Below are positions 53,120 to 62,144 of a DNA stretch of 64,000 nucleotides, piece after piece (position 1 is the stretch's first letter; the number at the start of each line of letters is the position of its first letter). Origin of the DNA: Sulfurimonas sp. (GTDB lineage Bacteria > Campylobacterota > Campylobacteria > Campylobacterales > Sulfurimonadaceae); contig NZ_JAQTLH010000007.1 of NCBI RefSeq assembly GCF_028714975.1, positions 1 to 64,000 on the forward strand. The letters are read 5' to 3'. The notes beneath the pieces were generated by a model that saw nothing but the letters and a program-made list of their open reading frames with translations, had not been told where the DNA came from and made no database searches. A program made the translations under genes and the position numbers.

Positions 53120-54064
53120 TTAATTTTTATTCATAATCTCTACAATCAGCGGAATAATATTTTGACTTTTTGTTTTGTCTATAAAGCCGTCAGCTCCCAA
53201 AACTTCCGCTTCTCTTTTATTGTTAAGTCCGGTCATAGAGCTGTTTACTATAACAGGTATATTTTTTGTTTTTAAACTGCCCTTTAGCAGTTTTACAACC
53301 GTAAAACCGGACATCTCCGGCATCTCTATATCCGTAATAATCGCCGGTATCTCCGAAACATTATCGCCCAATGAGTTTATATAATCAACTAGTAGTTTTC
53401 CATTGTCAAATAGTCTCATTGAAAGATTTGCATGTTCAAAAATTTGTTTGAGATGTTTTTGTGCCGTTTTAGAATCTTCGGCTATTAAAACCGTTCCATT
53501 TTTTAGCTTTTGTGGTATATTAAAATCTTTTAGATTTGCAGGTGATTCAGATACATCCACCATAGCTTGTGGGATAACATCGGCTAAGAGTTTTTCATAA
53601 TCCAGTACAAGGCACAAGCTGCCGTCTTCAAGCCTAGTGTCGTTGATAACGACATTGTCTTCGCCGATTCTGTAGCTATCAGGGGCATGCATCTCATTCC
53701 AATTTTTCTTCAAAACTCTATAAGCCGACATAATTCTAAGTCCGATTACGATACCGTTAAAATCGCAAATAAGAATATTTGATTTATCAATATCCTCTTT
53801 ATTTAGGGTTGTTCCAAGCCACAGCGGAAGGTTTAGTATGGGAATTTGCATTCCGCGCAGAATTATCGTGCCTTCTAACATTTTATGGGATGAGGGAATT
53901 TGAGTAATATGGTGATTTTTAGATTCCACTACTTCTCTCGTTTTAAAAACATTGATAGCGTAATAAGCGGAGTCAGGTTTATCGCTGACTCTAAATACTA
54001 AAAGTTGAACTTCATTGTTTTTAGCCAGATTTGTAGCAGCATCGACATTATCTAAAACGGACAT
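53120..54064 (-). CDS. cheV: Chemotaxis protein CheV
   Basis: Coupling protein of 314 residues with an N-terminal CheW-like domain (about 15-165: QLLVFRVSDKPDSAYYAINVFKTREVV, LEGTIILRGMQIPILNLPLWLG) and a C-terminal REC domain (about 190-312: VLIAEDSKTAQKHL, ITDIEMPEMSGF, Lys in FIDKTKS). It links chemoreceptors to CheA and may act as a phosphate sink. AAAGGG precedes the ATG. Campylobacterota commonly have several CheV or CheV-like proteins. It is separate from the kinase-regulator pair by 72 bases. Confidence 0.95.
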   Translation of the reverse strand: MSVLDNVDAATNLAKNNEVQLLVFRVSDKPDSAYYAINVFKTREVVESKNHHITQIPSSHKMLEGTIILRGMQIPILNLPLWLGTTLNKEDIDKSNILICDFNGIVIGLRIMSAYRVLKKNWNEMHAPDSYRIGEDNVVINDTRLEDGSLCLVLDYEKLLADVIPQAMVDVSESPANLKDFNIPQKLKNGTVLIAEDSKTAQKHLKQIFEHANLSMRLFDNGKLLVDYINSLGDNVSEIPAIITDIEMPEMSGFTVVKLLKGSLKTKNIPVIVNSSMTGLNNKREAEVLGADGFIDKTKSQNIIPLIVEIMNKN

Positions 54065-54114
54065 TTAAACCCTTTATGTTTTGGTTATTTAATATCGGTA
54101 GATAGTACCGAAAA

Positions 54115-54120
54115 TATAAT
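54115..54120 (+). promoter_or_regulatory. -10 box upstream of leader ORF and molybdopterin oxidoreductase
   Basis: TATAAT on the plus strand, 65 bases before the 20-codon leader ORF. Nearby CGGTA-N5-TACCG (54097-54111) is a short inverted repeat. Confidence 0.4.
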
Positions 54121-54184
54121 GAATTATGCTTGAATATTAGTAATGAAATGATAAAATGCCCATGATTATTCGAAGGTATTGTTA

Positions 54185-54247
54185 ATGAAAATTTTTATGT
54201 TAATTTTATTAAATATAAATAAAAGATTTTGGATTGGTTGTTTATGA
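54185..54247 (+). CDS. 20-codon hydrophobic leader ORF
   Basis: ATG preceded by GAAGG, then 20 codons of a mostly hydrophobic peptide beginning MKIFMLILLNINK, ending in TGA that overlaps the ATG (54244) of the molybdopterin oxidoreductase as ATGA. The downstream gene has no clear Shine-Dalgarno of its own, so coupling is plausible. It could be a chance ORF in AT-rich DNA. Confidence 0.4.
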   Translation: MKIFMLILLNINKRFWIGCL

Positions 54248-55980
54248 TGAGTAGTGTTACGGCGTGTCCGCTTGACTGTTATGATGCATGCGAGATAGTT
54301 TTTGAAAACGGCAGATTAAAAGGTTTAAAAAACGGTTATACACAGGGATTTTTATGTCCGCATCTAAACCATTTTGATAAGCATGAGTTTATAAAAAAAC
54401 CGAGATATAACGGTAGAGAAATTTCCATTCAAGAGGCATTGGCAATTCTAAAAGAGATGATAAAAGAGAGTCAAAAAGATGAGATTCTGCACTACAGAGG
54501 AAGCGGAAACTTTGCTCTGATGCAAGAGGTTACGGATCATTTTTTTGCTTCCTACGGTGCCACACTTACAGAGGGAACTTTATGTGACGGAGCAGGAGAA
54601 GCAGGAATAGAAGAAGGAAGAGGGAGCAATAAAAATATGCCTATTACGGAGGTTGCAAAGTCCGATGTAGTCATATTTTGGGGAAGAAATCCTCATACGA
54701 CTTCAAGCCATGTCTTGCCGCTTATAAAAAACAAAACCGTTATCGTTATAGATCCGGTAAAAACCCAAATAGCAAAGACGGCAGATGTCCATATCCAACT
54801 AAAGCCTCATACGGATATATTTTTAGCAATGCTGCTTAGCCGTTTTTTACACATAGAAAACGGGTGTGACGAGGAGTTTTTAGAGAAGTATGCAAGCGAA
54901 TATGAAGATTATTATGAGCTGACGCAAAATATAAGGATAAAAGCTGTTTTAGATCAAATGGATGTCTCTATCGGTCAGCTTGGAGATGTTCTTAGGTTGG
55001 TAAAAGATAAGAAAGTCGCTATCGTTTGCGGTGTAGGTATCCAAAAATATAGTGACGGTGCGGATGTTATGAGAGCGATTGATGCTTTTGCCGCGATGCT
55101 GGGGCTATTTGGCAAAGAGGGGTGTGGAGTTAGTTATCTCGGCTCTTCGAGAGCAAACATAGTCTCGCCTTTTAATAAAAAAAGCAAAAAGGTTTCTAAA
55201 GTAAATACGGAGTTTAGCGATTTTAAAACCGTTTTTATTCAGGGCGCAAATCCTCTTTCGCAAATGCCGAATTCCACAAGAGTAAAAGAGACCATAAGCA
55301 AGGTAAGAAATATTGTCTATTTTGGACTTTATGAGAATGAAACAAGCGAAATGGCAAATCTAATCATTCCTGCTAAGAGTTTTTTATATAAAGATGACAT
55401 TAGAACATCATATTCTCATAATAAAATGTCGTTTATGCCTAAAGTTGCACAAAGCGATATAGGTATAAGCGAGTATGATTTGAGCGCATATTTGTGCAGA
55501 GAGTTCGGTGTTGAGCTGCAAAGCGAAGAGTTTTATATAAAACATTTTAGAAACTTTGCGGTGCAGAGAATCGACGGCTCTTGGTATGTGGAAAATAGAG
55601 AAGAGATTCCCTATATAGACGGTTTTGATACTGATGACGGAGAATTTGCGTTTTTAGACGAACTTGACTCAAAAGTAGATGAAGAGGGCAGTATGTATCT
55701 TATCACATGCAAGAGTCCGACAAGCCTAAACTCTCAGTTTAATCGCAGCGAGCATGTTTATCTGCATAGTTCTTTGGGATTTTGCGAAGGAGAACTTGTG
55801 ACTATTAGTTCGGTTGATGGGAGCGTTAGCTTAAGAGTTAAACACAATAATGATTTAAGAGAGGATTGTGTTTTAATCTACAGCGGTACGAGAGGTGTAA
55901 ATAATTTAACGACCAAAAAGCATTCATTAAGTGCAAAGAGTGCAATATTTCAAGAAAATAAGGTGGAAATCAGAAGATGA
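54244..55980 (+). CDS. Molybdopterin-dependent oxidoreductase, cytoplasmic
   Basis: DMSO-reductase-family catalytic protein of about 578 residues, smaller than most (700-900). The N-terminal 4Fe-4S site is CPLDCYDAC followed by GFLC. Cofactor-binding segments include LHYRGSGNFALMQEV, VIFWGRNPHTTSSHVLPL, FIQGANPLSQMPNS and the C-terminal dinucleotide-binding domain (MYLITCKSPTSLNSQFN). Cys in TLCDGAGEAG could ligate molybdenum or tungsten. No Tat signal is present, so it is cytoplasmic. Substrate is unknown. A TTG at 54229 is open, but the ATG at 54244 (overlapping the leader stop) or 54247 is likelier. The stop overlaps argD (ATGA). Confidence 0.85.
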   Translation: MMSSVTACPLDCYDACEIVFENGRLKGLKNGYTQGFLCPHLNHFDKHEFIKKPRYNGREISIQEALAILKEMIKESQKDEILHYRGSGNFALMQEVTDHFFASYGATLTEGTLCDGAGEAGIEEGRGSNKNMPITEVAKSDVVIFWGRNPHTTSSHVLPLIKNKTVIVIDPVKTQIAKTADVHIQLKPHTDIFLAMLLSRFLHIENGCDEEFLEKYASEYEDYYELTQNIRIKAVLDQMDVSIGQLGDVLRLVKDKKVAIVCGVGIQKYSDGADVMRAIDAFAAMLGLFGKEGCGVSYLGSSRANIVSPFNKKSKKVSKVNTEFSDFKTVFIQGANPLSQMPNSTRVKETISKVRNIVYFGLYENETSEMANLIIPAKSFLYKDDIRTSYSHNKMSFMPKVAQSDIGISEYDLSAYLCREFGVELQSEEFYIKHFRNFAVQRIDGSWYVENREEIPYIDGFDTDDGEFAFLDELDSKVDEEGSMYLITCKSPTSLNSQFNRSEHVYLHSSLGFCEGELVTISSVDGSVSLRVKHNNDLREDCVLIYSGTRGVNNLTTKKHSLSAKSAIFQENKVEIRR

Positions 55981-57161
55981 ACAATATAAAAGATTTAGAT
56001 AAAAAATATGTTTTGCCGACTTATGCAAGAGCGGATGTAGAGTTTGTGAGCGGTAATAATGCAAGACTTGTTGATGCAGAGGGTAAGAATTATGTAGATT
56101 TTGCTTCGGGCATAGCGGTTTGCAGTGTCGGACATGCAAATAAGAGAGTAAATGATGCTATTTGTAAGCAAATATCAAATATAACACATACATCAAACCT
56201 CTACTATATCGCTCCGCAAGCAAAAGCCGCCGAGAAAATTGTTGAGGCTAGCGGATACGATATGAAATGCTTTTTCGGTAACAGCGGGGCAGAGGCAAAT
56301 GAAGGGGCTATAAAGATAGCTAGAAAGTTCGGCGAAAAAGACGGCGAGTTAAAGAGATATAAGGTTATAACGCTTCAGCACTCTTTTCACGGAAGAACGA
56401 TTACGACGGTAAAAGCGACGGGTCAAGAAAAAATGCATAACTATTTCGGACCTTATCCCGACGGGTTTGTTTACGCGGACAATATAGACCATGTCGAGAG
56501 TCTTGTTGATGATCGCACTTGTGCGGTTATGATAGAGCTTGTTCAAGGAGAGGGCGGAGTTCAGCCTTTAGATAGAGAAGCGGTTCAAAAGCTTGCAAAG
56601 TTTTTAAAATCAAAAAATGTTTTGCTAATCATCGATGAGGTGCAGACGGGAGTTTACAGAACTGGTAAATTTTTGGCATCAAACTACTATGACATTGAAC
56701 CTGACATAGTAACTTTGGCAAAAGGTTTAGGCGGCGGAGTACCAATCGGCGTTGTTATGACAACTCTAAAAGATATCTTTAACGCAGGGGACCATGGTTC
56801 TACTTTTGGCGGGAACTTTTTAAGCACGGTTGCGGCATGTGAAGTTGTAGATATTTTAAATGAGATTTATGCAAGCGGCGAGCTTCAGAGTATGATTAAC
56901 TATTTTGATAGTGAATTAGAGAAATTTTATAGCGCTCATAGAGATATATTTACTTCAAAAGTCGGTATAGGTATGATGTGCGGATTACGCGTCAAAGACG
57001 GCGAAACTTTAACAAAAGTAATCTCAAATGCAAGAGAAGAGGGTGTTATAGTGCTTAAAGCAGGACGAGACACGCTTAGACTTTTACCGGCTTTAACAAT
57101 TACAAAAGAGGAAATAGATGAAGGTTTTATGTGCCTCAATCGAGCTGTTAGTTCTCTTTGA
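55977..57161 (+). CDS. argD: Acetylornithine aminotransferase
   Basis: Class III PLP aminotransferase of 394 residues, converting N-acetylglutamate semialdehyde to acetylornithine in arginine synthesis, possibly also acting in lysine synthesis. Motifs are FASGIAVCSVGHAN, CFFGNSGAEANEGAIKIAR, HSFHGRTITTVKATGQ, LLIIDEVQTGVYRTG and the PLP lysine in TLAKGLGGGVPIG. ATG overlaps the oxidoreductase stop, so the two are translationally coupled, an odd pairing. A MidA-like gene follows after 26 bases. Confidence 0.95.
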   Translation: MNNIKDLDKKYVLPTYARADVEFVSGNNARLVDAEGKNYVDFASGIAVCSVGHANKRVNDAICKQISNITHTSNLYYIAPQAKAAEKIVEASGYDMKCFFGNSGAEANEGAIKIARKFGEKDGELKRYKVITLQHSFHGRTITTVKATGQEKMHNYFGPYPDGFVYADNIDHVESLVDDRTCAVMIELVQGEGGVQPLDREAVQKLAKFLKSKNVLLIIDEVQTGVYRTGKFLASNYYDIEPDIVTLAKGLGGGVPIGVVMTTLKDIFNAGDHGSTFGGNFLSTVAACEVVDILNEIYASGELQSMINYFDSELEKFYSAHRDIFTSKVGIGMMCGLRVKDGETLTKVISNAREEGVIVLKAGRDTLRLLPALTITKEEIDEGFMCLNRAVSSL

Positions 57162-57187
57162 GTTATTGACGCTAAATGAGATGTAAG

Positions 57188-58180
57188 ATGATAAAATTTA
57201 GCGACTATATGAGCGAATGGCTATACGGCAAAGACGGCTACTATGCAACCTATAAAAACATCGGAAAGAGCGGGGATTTTTATACGGCAGTAAGTACGAG
57301 TAAATTTTTTGGCGGGACGATTGCAAAACATATCATCTCTTTAGTCGATGAGGGTTTTTTGGATGAAGAGGGTGTCGTTTGTGAAATCGGAGCGCATCAC
57401 GGCTATTTTTTAGCGGATGTGATAGAGTTTATATATACTCTTAGACCAAAACTGCTGAGTAGTTTAAAATTTGCGATAATCGAGAGATTTGACTCGCTTC
57501 AAGAGTTTCAGAAGAACTACTTTTTTGAGAGTTTCGGCGATGCCATAAAGCTTACCCACTATAAATCTTTAAGCGAGCTAAAGTGTAAAAATGCTTTTTT
57601 TATAGCAAATGAGATATTTGATGCGTTCCCGTGCGAACTCTACTACAAAGGCAAAAGTGCAAGAGTTGAGCGGCATGAAGTTGTTTTTGATGTAGATGAT
57701 GAGTGGGTAGAACAAAAAGCAAAAAAGTACCATAAAGATAGAGGCGAAATAGCAAAAGGATATGAAGAGTTCGCCATTGAGATGGCATCGTCATGCAAAA
57801 AATTTGAGTTTATGAGTTTTGATTACGGAGAGATGCAAGCCCGCCCCGATTTTTCACTAAGAGTTTATGCAAAACACGAAGTAATTCCATTTTTCGATGA
57901 AAACATAAAAAGAGAAGAACTATTTGCAAAGTCGGATATAACCTATGATGTAACATTTGCCCATGTCAAGGACGCATTTCTTGAAGCGGGGGTAGAGTTT
58001 ATAGAGCTAAAAGCTCAAATGGTAGCTCTTGTAAATATGGGAATCTTGGAACTTTTAGAGATACTAAAAGAAAAAGCGGATGAGAAAATCTACAAACAAG
58101 AGTTGGAAAAGGTAAAAATCTTAATCATGCCGAATTTTTTAGGTGAACGGTTTAAGATGGTAAGGTTTAGAAAAGCTTAA
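57188..58180 (+). CDS. MidA/NDUFAF7-family SAM-dependent methyltransferase
   Basis: Protein of about 330 residues matching the MidA/NDUFAF7 (DUF185) family. In mitochondria this family methylates an arginine of a complex I subunit. Motifs are YMSEWLYGKDGYYAT and KSGDFYTAVSTSKFFGGTIAKHI; a glycine-containing SAM loop is VVCEIGAHHGYFLAD; then FIANEIFDAFPCELY and the conserved FDYGEM. A start at 57176 is also possible; the ATG at 57188 (MIKFSDY) agrees better with the family. Given complex I in such organisms, Nuo modification is plausible but inferred. Confidence 0.88.
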   Translation: MIKFSDYMSEWLYGKDGYYATYKNIGKSGDFYTAVSTSKFFGGTIAKHIISLVDEGFLDEEGVVCEIGAHHGYFLADVIEFIYTLRPKLLSSLKFAIIERFDSLQEFQKNYFFESFGDAIKLTHYKSLSELKCKNAFFIANEIFDAFPCELYYKGKSARVERHEVVFDVDDEWVEQKAKKYHKDRGEIAKGYEEFAIEMASSCKKFEFMSFDYGEMQARPDFSLRVYAKHEVIPFFDENIKREELFAKSDITYDVTFAHVKDAFLEAGVEFIELKAQMVALVNMGILELLEILKEKADEKIYKQELEKVKILIMPNFLGERFKMVRFRKA

Positions 58181-58184
58181 GGTC

Positions 58185-58207
58185 TTGACATGCGTAAAAC
58201 ATGTCAA
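58185..58207. terminator. Terminator between MidA-like gene and pilT
   Basis: Perfect 8-bp stem TTGACATG/CATGTCAA with 7-base loop, four bases after the plus-strand stop; six T follow on the plus strand and AT-rich sequence on the minus side, so it can serve both. Confidence 0.8.
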
Positions 58208-58215
58208 AAACTTTT

Positions 58216-59298
58216 TTACAGATTATGAATAATTTTCATAAGCTCTTCAGGTCTGTTTGAGGCTGTTATCGCAGTCTCTTTTGAGATAACTTTTTTACGC
58301 AGCAGAGCTAAAAGTTGATCGGTTTGAGTAGTCATATTCGTCTCATTTTGATTTAACTGCATTTGAGAGTAGATTTGGTGAACTTTGTCTTCTCTAATCA
58401 AGTTTTGTATAGCAGGATTTGCTATTAGCACTTCTTGAGTTGCGACTATGCCGCCGCCGATTCTGGGCATAAGAGATTGTGAGATAATAGAGATAAGCGA
58501 AGATGCAAGTTGTGCTCTAGCTTGAGCCTGTTCTCCGGAGTCAAATACATCGATAATACGGTTGATTGTTGCAGGTGCCGAATTTGTGTGAAGAGTAGCA
58601 AAAACAATATGACCGGTCTCCGCAGCCGTAAGTGCAGCTTCGATCGTCTCTTTATCCCTCATCTCCCCGATTAGTATGACATCGGGATCTTGTCTTAGCG
58701 CATACTTAAGTGCCGTTGCAAATGTTCTGGTATTGGCACCGACCTCTCTTTGTGAAAAGAGTGATTTTATGTTTGTGTGGACAAACTCAACAGGATCTTC
58801 GATTGTAATGATATGTTTATTTGCCGTCATGTTTATCTCATGAAGCATTGAAGCCAGAGTAGTAGATTTACCGCTACCTGTCGGTCCCGTTACAAGGATT
58901 AGACCTTTTTCTCTTTTAACGAGTTCTTTGAAAATAGGGTTGTTGTTAAACTTCTCTAATGGTGGTATGTCTATGGGAATCATACGAAATGCACAAGCAA
59001 CACCGCCGATTGTACGGTAATAGTTTGCACGAAAACGACCGACATTTTCTAACTCAAAAGAGAAGTCAAGTTCGTCTTTTTCTTCAAATATTTTCTTTTG
59101 TTTATCTTCAATAAGCGCATAAGCCATCTCTTCTATCTCTTTAGCGGATAAAATAGGAAGATTGAGAGGTTTTAACGATTTATCAATCCTGATTTGCGGC
59201 TCACTTCCGGGAACAAGATGCAAATCCGAGGAGTTAAAGTGCAGAACACTTTTTAGCAGTTTTTTAATGTCGATGGGTTTATTTGTCTCTTCACTCAT
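58216..59298 (-). CDS. pilT: Type IV pilus retraction ATPase PilT
   Basis: Hexameric secretion-type ATPase of 360 residues that drives pilus retraction. Motifs are Walker A TGPTGSGKSTT near residue 140, the Asp box TIEDPVEFVH, Walker B DPDVILIGEMRD and the His box GHIVFATLHTNSA. The C-terminal AIRNLIRE-type retraction segment appears as AIQNLIREDKVHQIYSQ. AGGAG precedes the ATG. It shares a minus-strand unit with gatC (12 bases upstream). The N-terminal PAS-like domain is present (about residues 1-100). Confidence 0.95.
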   Translation of the reverse strand: MSEETNKPIDIKKLLKSVLHFNSSDLHLVPGSEPQIRIDKSLKPLNLPILSAKEIEEMAYALIEDKQKKIFEEKDELDFSFELENVGRFRANYYRTIGGVACAFRMIPIDIPPLEKFNNNPIFKELVKREKGLILVTGPTGSGKSTTLASMLHEINMTANKHIITIEDPVEFVHTNIKSLFSQREVGANTRTFATALKYALRQDPDVILIGEMRDKETIEAALTAAETGHIVFATLHTNSAPATINRIIDVFDSGEQAQARAQLASSLISIISQSLMPRIGGGIVATQEVLIANPAIQNLIREDKVHQIYSQMQLNQNETNMTTQTDQLLALLRKKVISKETAITASNRPEELMKIIHNL

Positions 59299-59310
59299 AA
59301 TACTCTCCTG

Positions 59311-59601
59311 TTACTCGATTATTTTAGGCACGATAAAGAAATGATCACTAGACATAGGCGCATTTTTAAGAATGCTATCGTTTATTTCTGAATTGCAAAA
59401 TGCGATATCTTCTCTTAAAAATGTCGCCTCATCGCTCATAGCAAATTTGTCATCGACATTATCCGTGTTTAATTCACTTAAATTATCTACAAAATTAACA
59501 ATTTGTGAGAGCTGATTTACTATCTCCTCCCGTTTATCGTCTGAAATTTTTAAAAATGACAACTTTTCCAATTTAGTCAATAACGCGTCATCTACTTGCA
59601 T
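59311..59601 (-). CDS. gatC: Asp-tRNA(Asn)/Glu-tRNA(Gln) amidotransferase subunit C
   Basis: Small subunit of the GatCAB enzyme that converts misacylated Glu-tRNA(Gln) or Asp-tRNA(Asn) to the correct amide. The 96-residue helical sequence shows the family start VDDALLTKLEKLSFLKISDDKREEI, FVDNLSELNTDNVD and the C-terminal LREDIAF and NAPMSSDHFFIVPKIIE. gatA and gatB are elsewhere. AGGA lies eight bases before the ATG. Confidence 0.93.
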   Translation of the reverse strand: MQVDDALLTKLEKLSFLKISDDKREEIVNQLSQIVNFVDNLSELNTDNVDDKFAMSDEATFLREDIAFCNSEINDSILKNAPMSSDHFFIVPKIIE

Positions 59602-59729
59602 ATGATAATCCTATTATAATAATTTACAAGATTGTAACAAAAAAAATCTATCTATTTGATGAAACTTTAACAAACTATGCGATATTATTTTAAGGTTTTA
59701 ATAATTATATGTAGAATGAAGGAATATTT

Positions 59730-60317
59730 TTGAGTTTAAAAGACAATATTACTATGGTAAAAGAGGAGTTAAACTCCGAAGAGAAGTTTTTTGAAAAAGC
59801 GGTGATAACCGAAAAATTTATTAAAAAATATAAAAAGGTTATGATAGCTTCAGTGGCTGTGGTTGCTTTTGTTATCGCCGCTAATTTGCTTTATGATGCT
59901 AATGAGAAAAGTAAAGTAGCAGCTGCGAACGCTGCGCTTTCTAAACTTCAAGCAGATGCAAACAATGCTACCGCTCTAAATGAATTAAAAGCGTTGAGCC
60001 CTAATTTGTATGATGTTTGGGTTTTCTCTCAAGCGGTAGCTAAAAAAGATTTAGAAGCTTTAAAGGGTTTGAAAAACTCAAAAGCATTGATTGTCGGCGA
60101 TTTGGCTAAGTATGAAGCTGCCCAAAATTCAGCTTCTTTGGAAGAGTATGCTTCAAAGCAGGATGCTATATTTAGAGATTTGGCACTTGTTGAGAGTGCG
60201 GTAATGCTTTTTGGCGAAAATAAAATAGATGAAGCTAAAGAGAAGTTATCAAAAGTGTCGAAAGACTCTTCGCTAAATAAGATGGTTTTAGCTCTTATGC
60301 ATTATGGTATAAAGTAA
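59730..60317 (+). CDS. YfgM-like single-pass membrane protein
   Basis: Protein of 195 residues with a TTG start seven bases after AAGGA. A cytoplasmic N-terminus (about 1-37) is followed by a membrane segment (VMIASVAVVAFVIAANLLY, about 38-56) and a helical periplasmic domain with tetratricopeptide-like features. It lies directly upstream of a BamB-like lipoprotein gene, the same order as yfgM-bamB in Escherichia coli, where YfgM is a SecYEG-associated chaperone helper. Sequence resemblance is low, so the call leans on topology and neighbourhood. Confidence 0.65.
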   Translation: MSLKDNITMVKEELNSEEKFFEKAVITEKFIKKYKKVMIASVAVVAFVIAANLLYDANEKSKVAAANAALSKLQADANNATALNELKALSPNLYDVWVFSQAVAKKDLEALKGLKNSKALIVGDLAKYEAAQNSASLEEYASKQDAIFRDLALVESAVMLFGENKIDEAKEKLSKVSKDSSLNKMVLALMHYGIK

Positions 60318-60321
60318 TATT

Positions 60322-61317
60322 TTGAAAATTTTACTTATTATTTTAATATCGGTTACAGCACTTGTTTTTTCTGCATGTAGTTCCAAAGAGGTATTTAAAC
60401 CATCTGGGGTTGCAGGTAAATGGGAATCTCACGGAAATAGCGAATTTACAATTAAAAATATCTCACCGGATGCGGCGCTAGTAGAAGAGAAAAAAGTATT
60501 TGCAGACGGAAGAGTTTTAGATATCAAGATTCAAGACGGCTATAAATTGTTAGGATATAGTGACGGTTGGGTTATGAGTTCAGATGTTGACGGGAATTTG
60601 ACACTGCAATACTCTGCTGATACTAAAAATGTTAATAAGTTTAACTTAAAAAGAACGATAGCTACTGCGGCAATTAAAGATGATATATTGGCCGTTTTGT
60701 TTTCAAACAATGAGATGGCGCTCTACTCAATAGCAAATAAATCTCCGCTTTTAAAAGAGCAGGGAAATGCACCGATAGTCGTAAATTCTAAAATAGTAAA
60801 ACCGCATTTTAAAGATGATTTAGTTATTTTTTCAACACTTGACGGGAAAATAGTCATTATAAATTCAAAAACAAAAAAGAAACTAAGAACCGTTATTGTT
60901 AGCGGTGAAGAGCATTTTAATAATGTTATATTCTTAAGTCTTATAGACAATAAAATCGTAGCGGCAACAGGACATAAGATACTCTCTTTAGCTCAAAAAG
61001 AGATTAGACAGGCCTACGATATAAGAAGTGTTACTACTGATGATAAAAATATATTTGTAGCTACAAAGCAGGGTGAGATAATTTCACTAACGCCTGATTT
61101 ACAGCAAAATGCAAAATTAAAATTTCCATTTGCTCACTTTTTGGGGATGATAGTCAGCGGTGAAAACCTTTATGCTTTGGAAAAAGAGGGTTATATTATA
61201 GAGATTTCAAGAGATTTATCAAAACATAAAGTGTATAAGGTAAATGTAGAGGACGGTTTCGTATTCATTAATGATAAAATATTTTTCGTGGATGATGAAT
61301 ATATCTCGGTAGAGTAA
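60322..61317 (+). CDS. BamB-like beta-propeller lipoprotein
   Basis: Lipoprotein of 331 residues. The signal peptide ends in the lipobox FSAC (Cys19). The rest is beta-rich with repeated blades of the type DILAVLFSNNEMALYSI, DDLVIFSTLDGKIVIINSKTKKKL, NKIVAATGHKILSL and KNIFVATKQGEIISL. The DGKI/NGK-like turns are those of PQQ-type propellers, so it resembles BamB of the outer-membrane beta-barrel assembly machinery. The start is TTG four bases after the YfgM-like stop. The stop overlaps the recombinase ATG (TAATG). Confidence 0.75.
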   Translation: MKILLIILISVTALVFSACSSKEVFKPSGVAGKWESHGNSEFTIKNISPDAALVEEKKVFADGRVLDIKIQDGYKLLGYSDGWVMSSDVDGNLTLQYSADTKNVNKFNLKRTIATAAIKDDILAVLFSNNEMALYSIANKSPLLKEQGNAPIVVNSKIVKPHFKDDLVIFSTLDGKIVIINSKTKKKLRTVIVSGEEHFNNVIFLSLIDNKIVAATGHKILSLAQKEIRQAYDIRSVTTDDKNIFVATKQGEIISLTPDLQQNAKLKFPFAHFLGMIVSGENLYALEKEGYIIEISRDLSKHKVYKVNVEDGFVFINDKIFFVDDEYISVE

Positions 61318-62144
61318 TGTCAAACGAGCTAGAAGCTTTTATAGAGTATATCAGCGTTATAAGAGCTCTTAGCAAAAAAAGCGTCGAGGCGTATAGAAGC
61401 GACCTTGATGCTCTTGAGAAAACTCTAAACAAACCTCTTATAAAACTAGATTCTGCCTCTCTTTTTGCCGCACTCGGCATATATAAAAATAAAAGAACAC
61501 TAAATAGAAAACTCTCTTCAGTCAATGCTTTTTTTGATTTTTGCTATAAAAATCAATTTTCGCAGGAAAAATCAAAACTTAAATTTTCAAAAATCCCGAA
61601 ACTTCTTCCGAAATTTTTATCATACAAAGAGATACAAAACGGGCTTAATCAAATAGATAAAAGTACATCCATAGGTCTTCGCGACTATGCATTGATACTC
61701 TTTTTATATGCATCGGGGACTAGAATAAGCGAATGTTTAGCTTTAAGACGAGAAGATATTGAGGGTGAATGGCTTCATATAAGACATGCCAAAGGTGAAA
61801 AAGAGCGTATCGTTCCCATAGCAAAAGTTGCAATTAAAGCAGTAGAGAGTTACTTAAATGAGATGAAAAAAAACAATACGTTTGTTTGGTGCAACTACAA
61901 AGGCGATAAGCTTAGCCGTATATCAGCCTATAAAATAACGCAAAAGTATTTAGGCGTCTCTCCCCATGTTCTTCGTCATTCTTACGCAACATCGCTTATA
62001 ACCGGAGGAGCCGATTTGAGGGTTGTTCAAGAGCTGCTAGGTCATGCTTCGCTTCTAACTACTCAAATATATACGCATATACAAAAGCAGGATTTAAAAG
62101 AGACGGTTGAAGTTTGTCATCCCATGGCAAAAGAGCAGATATGA
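61317..62144 (+). CDS. Xer-family tyrosine recombinase
   Basis: Site-specific recombinase of 275 residues. The N-terminal SAM-like core-binding domain (about 3-85) is followed by the catalytic domain with the active residues: Arg in ASGTRISE, Lys in HAKGEKERIVP, HxxR in HVLRHSYAT, His in LLGHASLLTT and the nucleophile Tyr in QIYTHI. Family XerC/D/H; the chromosome-dimer resolvase in this phylum is XerH acting at difH. Its length is shorter than typical XerH, so the subtype is not assigned. The gene is flanked by housekeeping genes, and no mobile element is seen. Confidence 0.85.
   Translation: MSNELEAFIEYISVIRALSKKSVEAYRSDLDALEKTLNKPLIKLDSASLFAALGIYKNKRTLNRKLSSVNAFFDFCYKNQFSQEKSKLKFSKIPKLLPKFLSYKEIQNGLNQIDKSTSIGLRDYALILFLYASGTRISECLALRREDIEGEWLHIRHAKGEKERIVPIAKVAIKAVESYLNEMKKNNTFVWCNYKGDKLSRISAYKITQKYLGVSPHVLRHSYATSLITGGADLRVVQELLGHASLLTTQIYTHIQKQDLKETVEVCHPMAKEQI

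Noticed and set aside
61317-62144. Xer recombinase as sign of an integrated element or integron
   Set aside because: Genes on both sides are housekeeping and coupled by overlaps; no attachment repeats or cassette array were seen nearby. It fits a chromosomal Xer protein.
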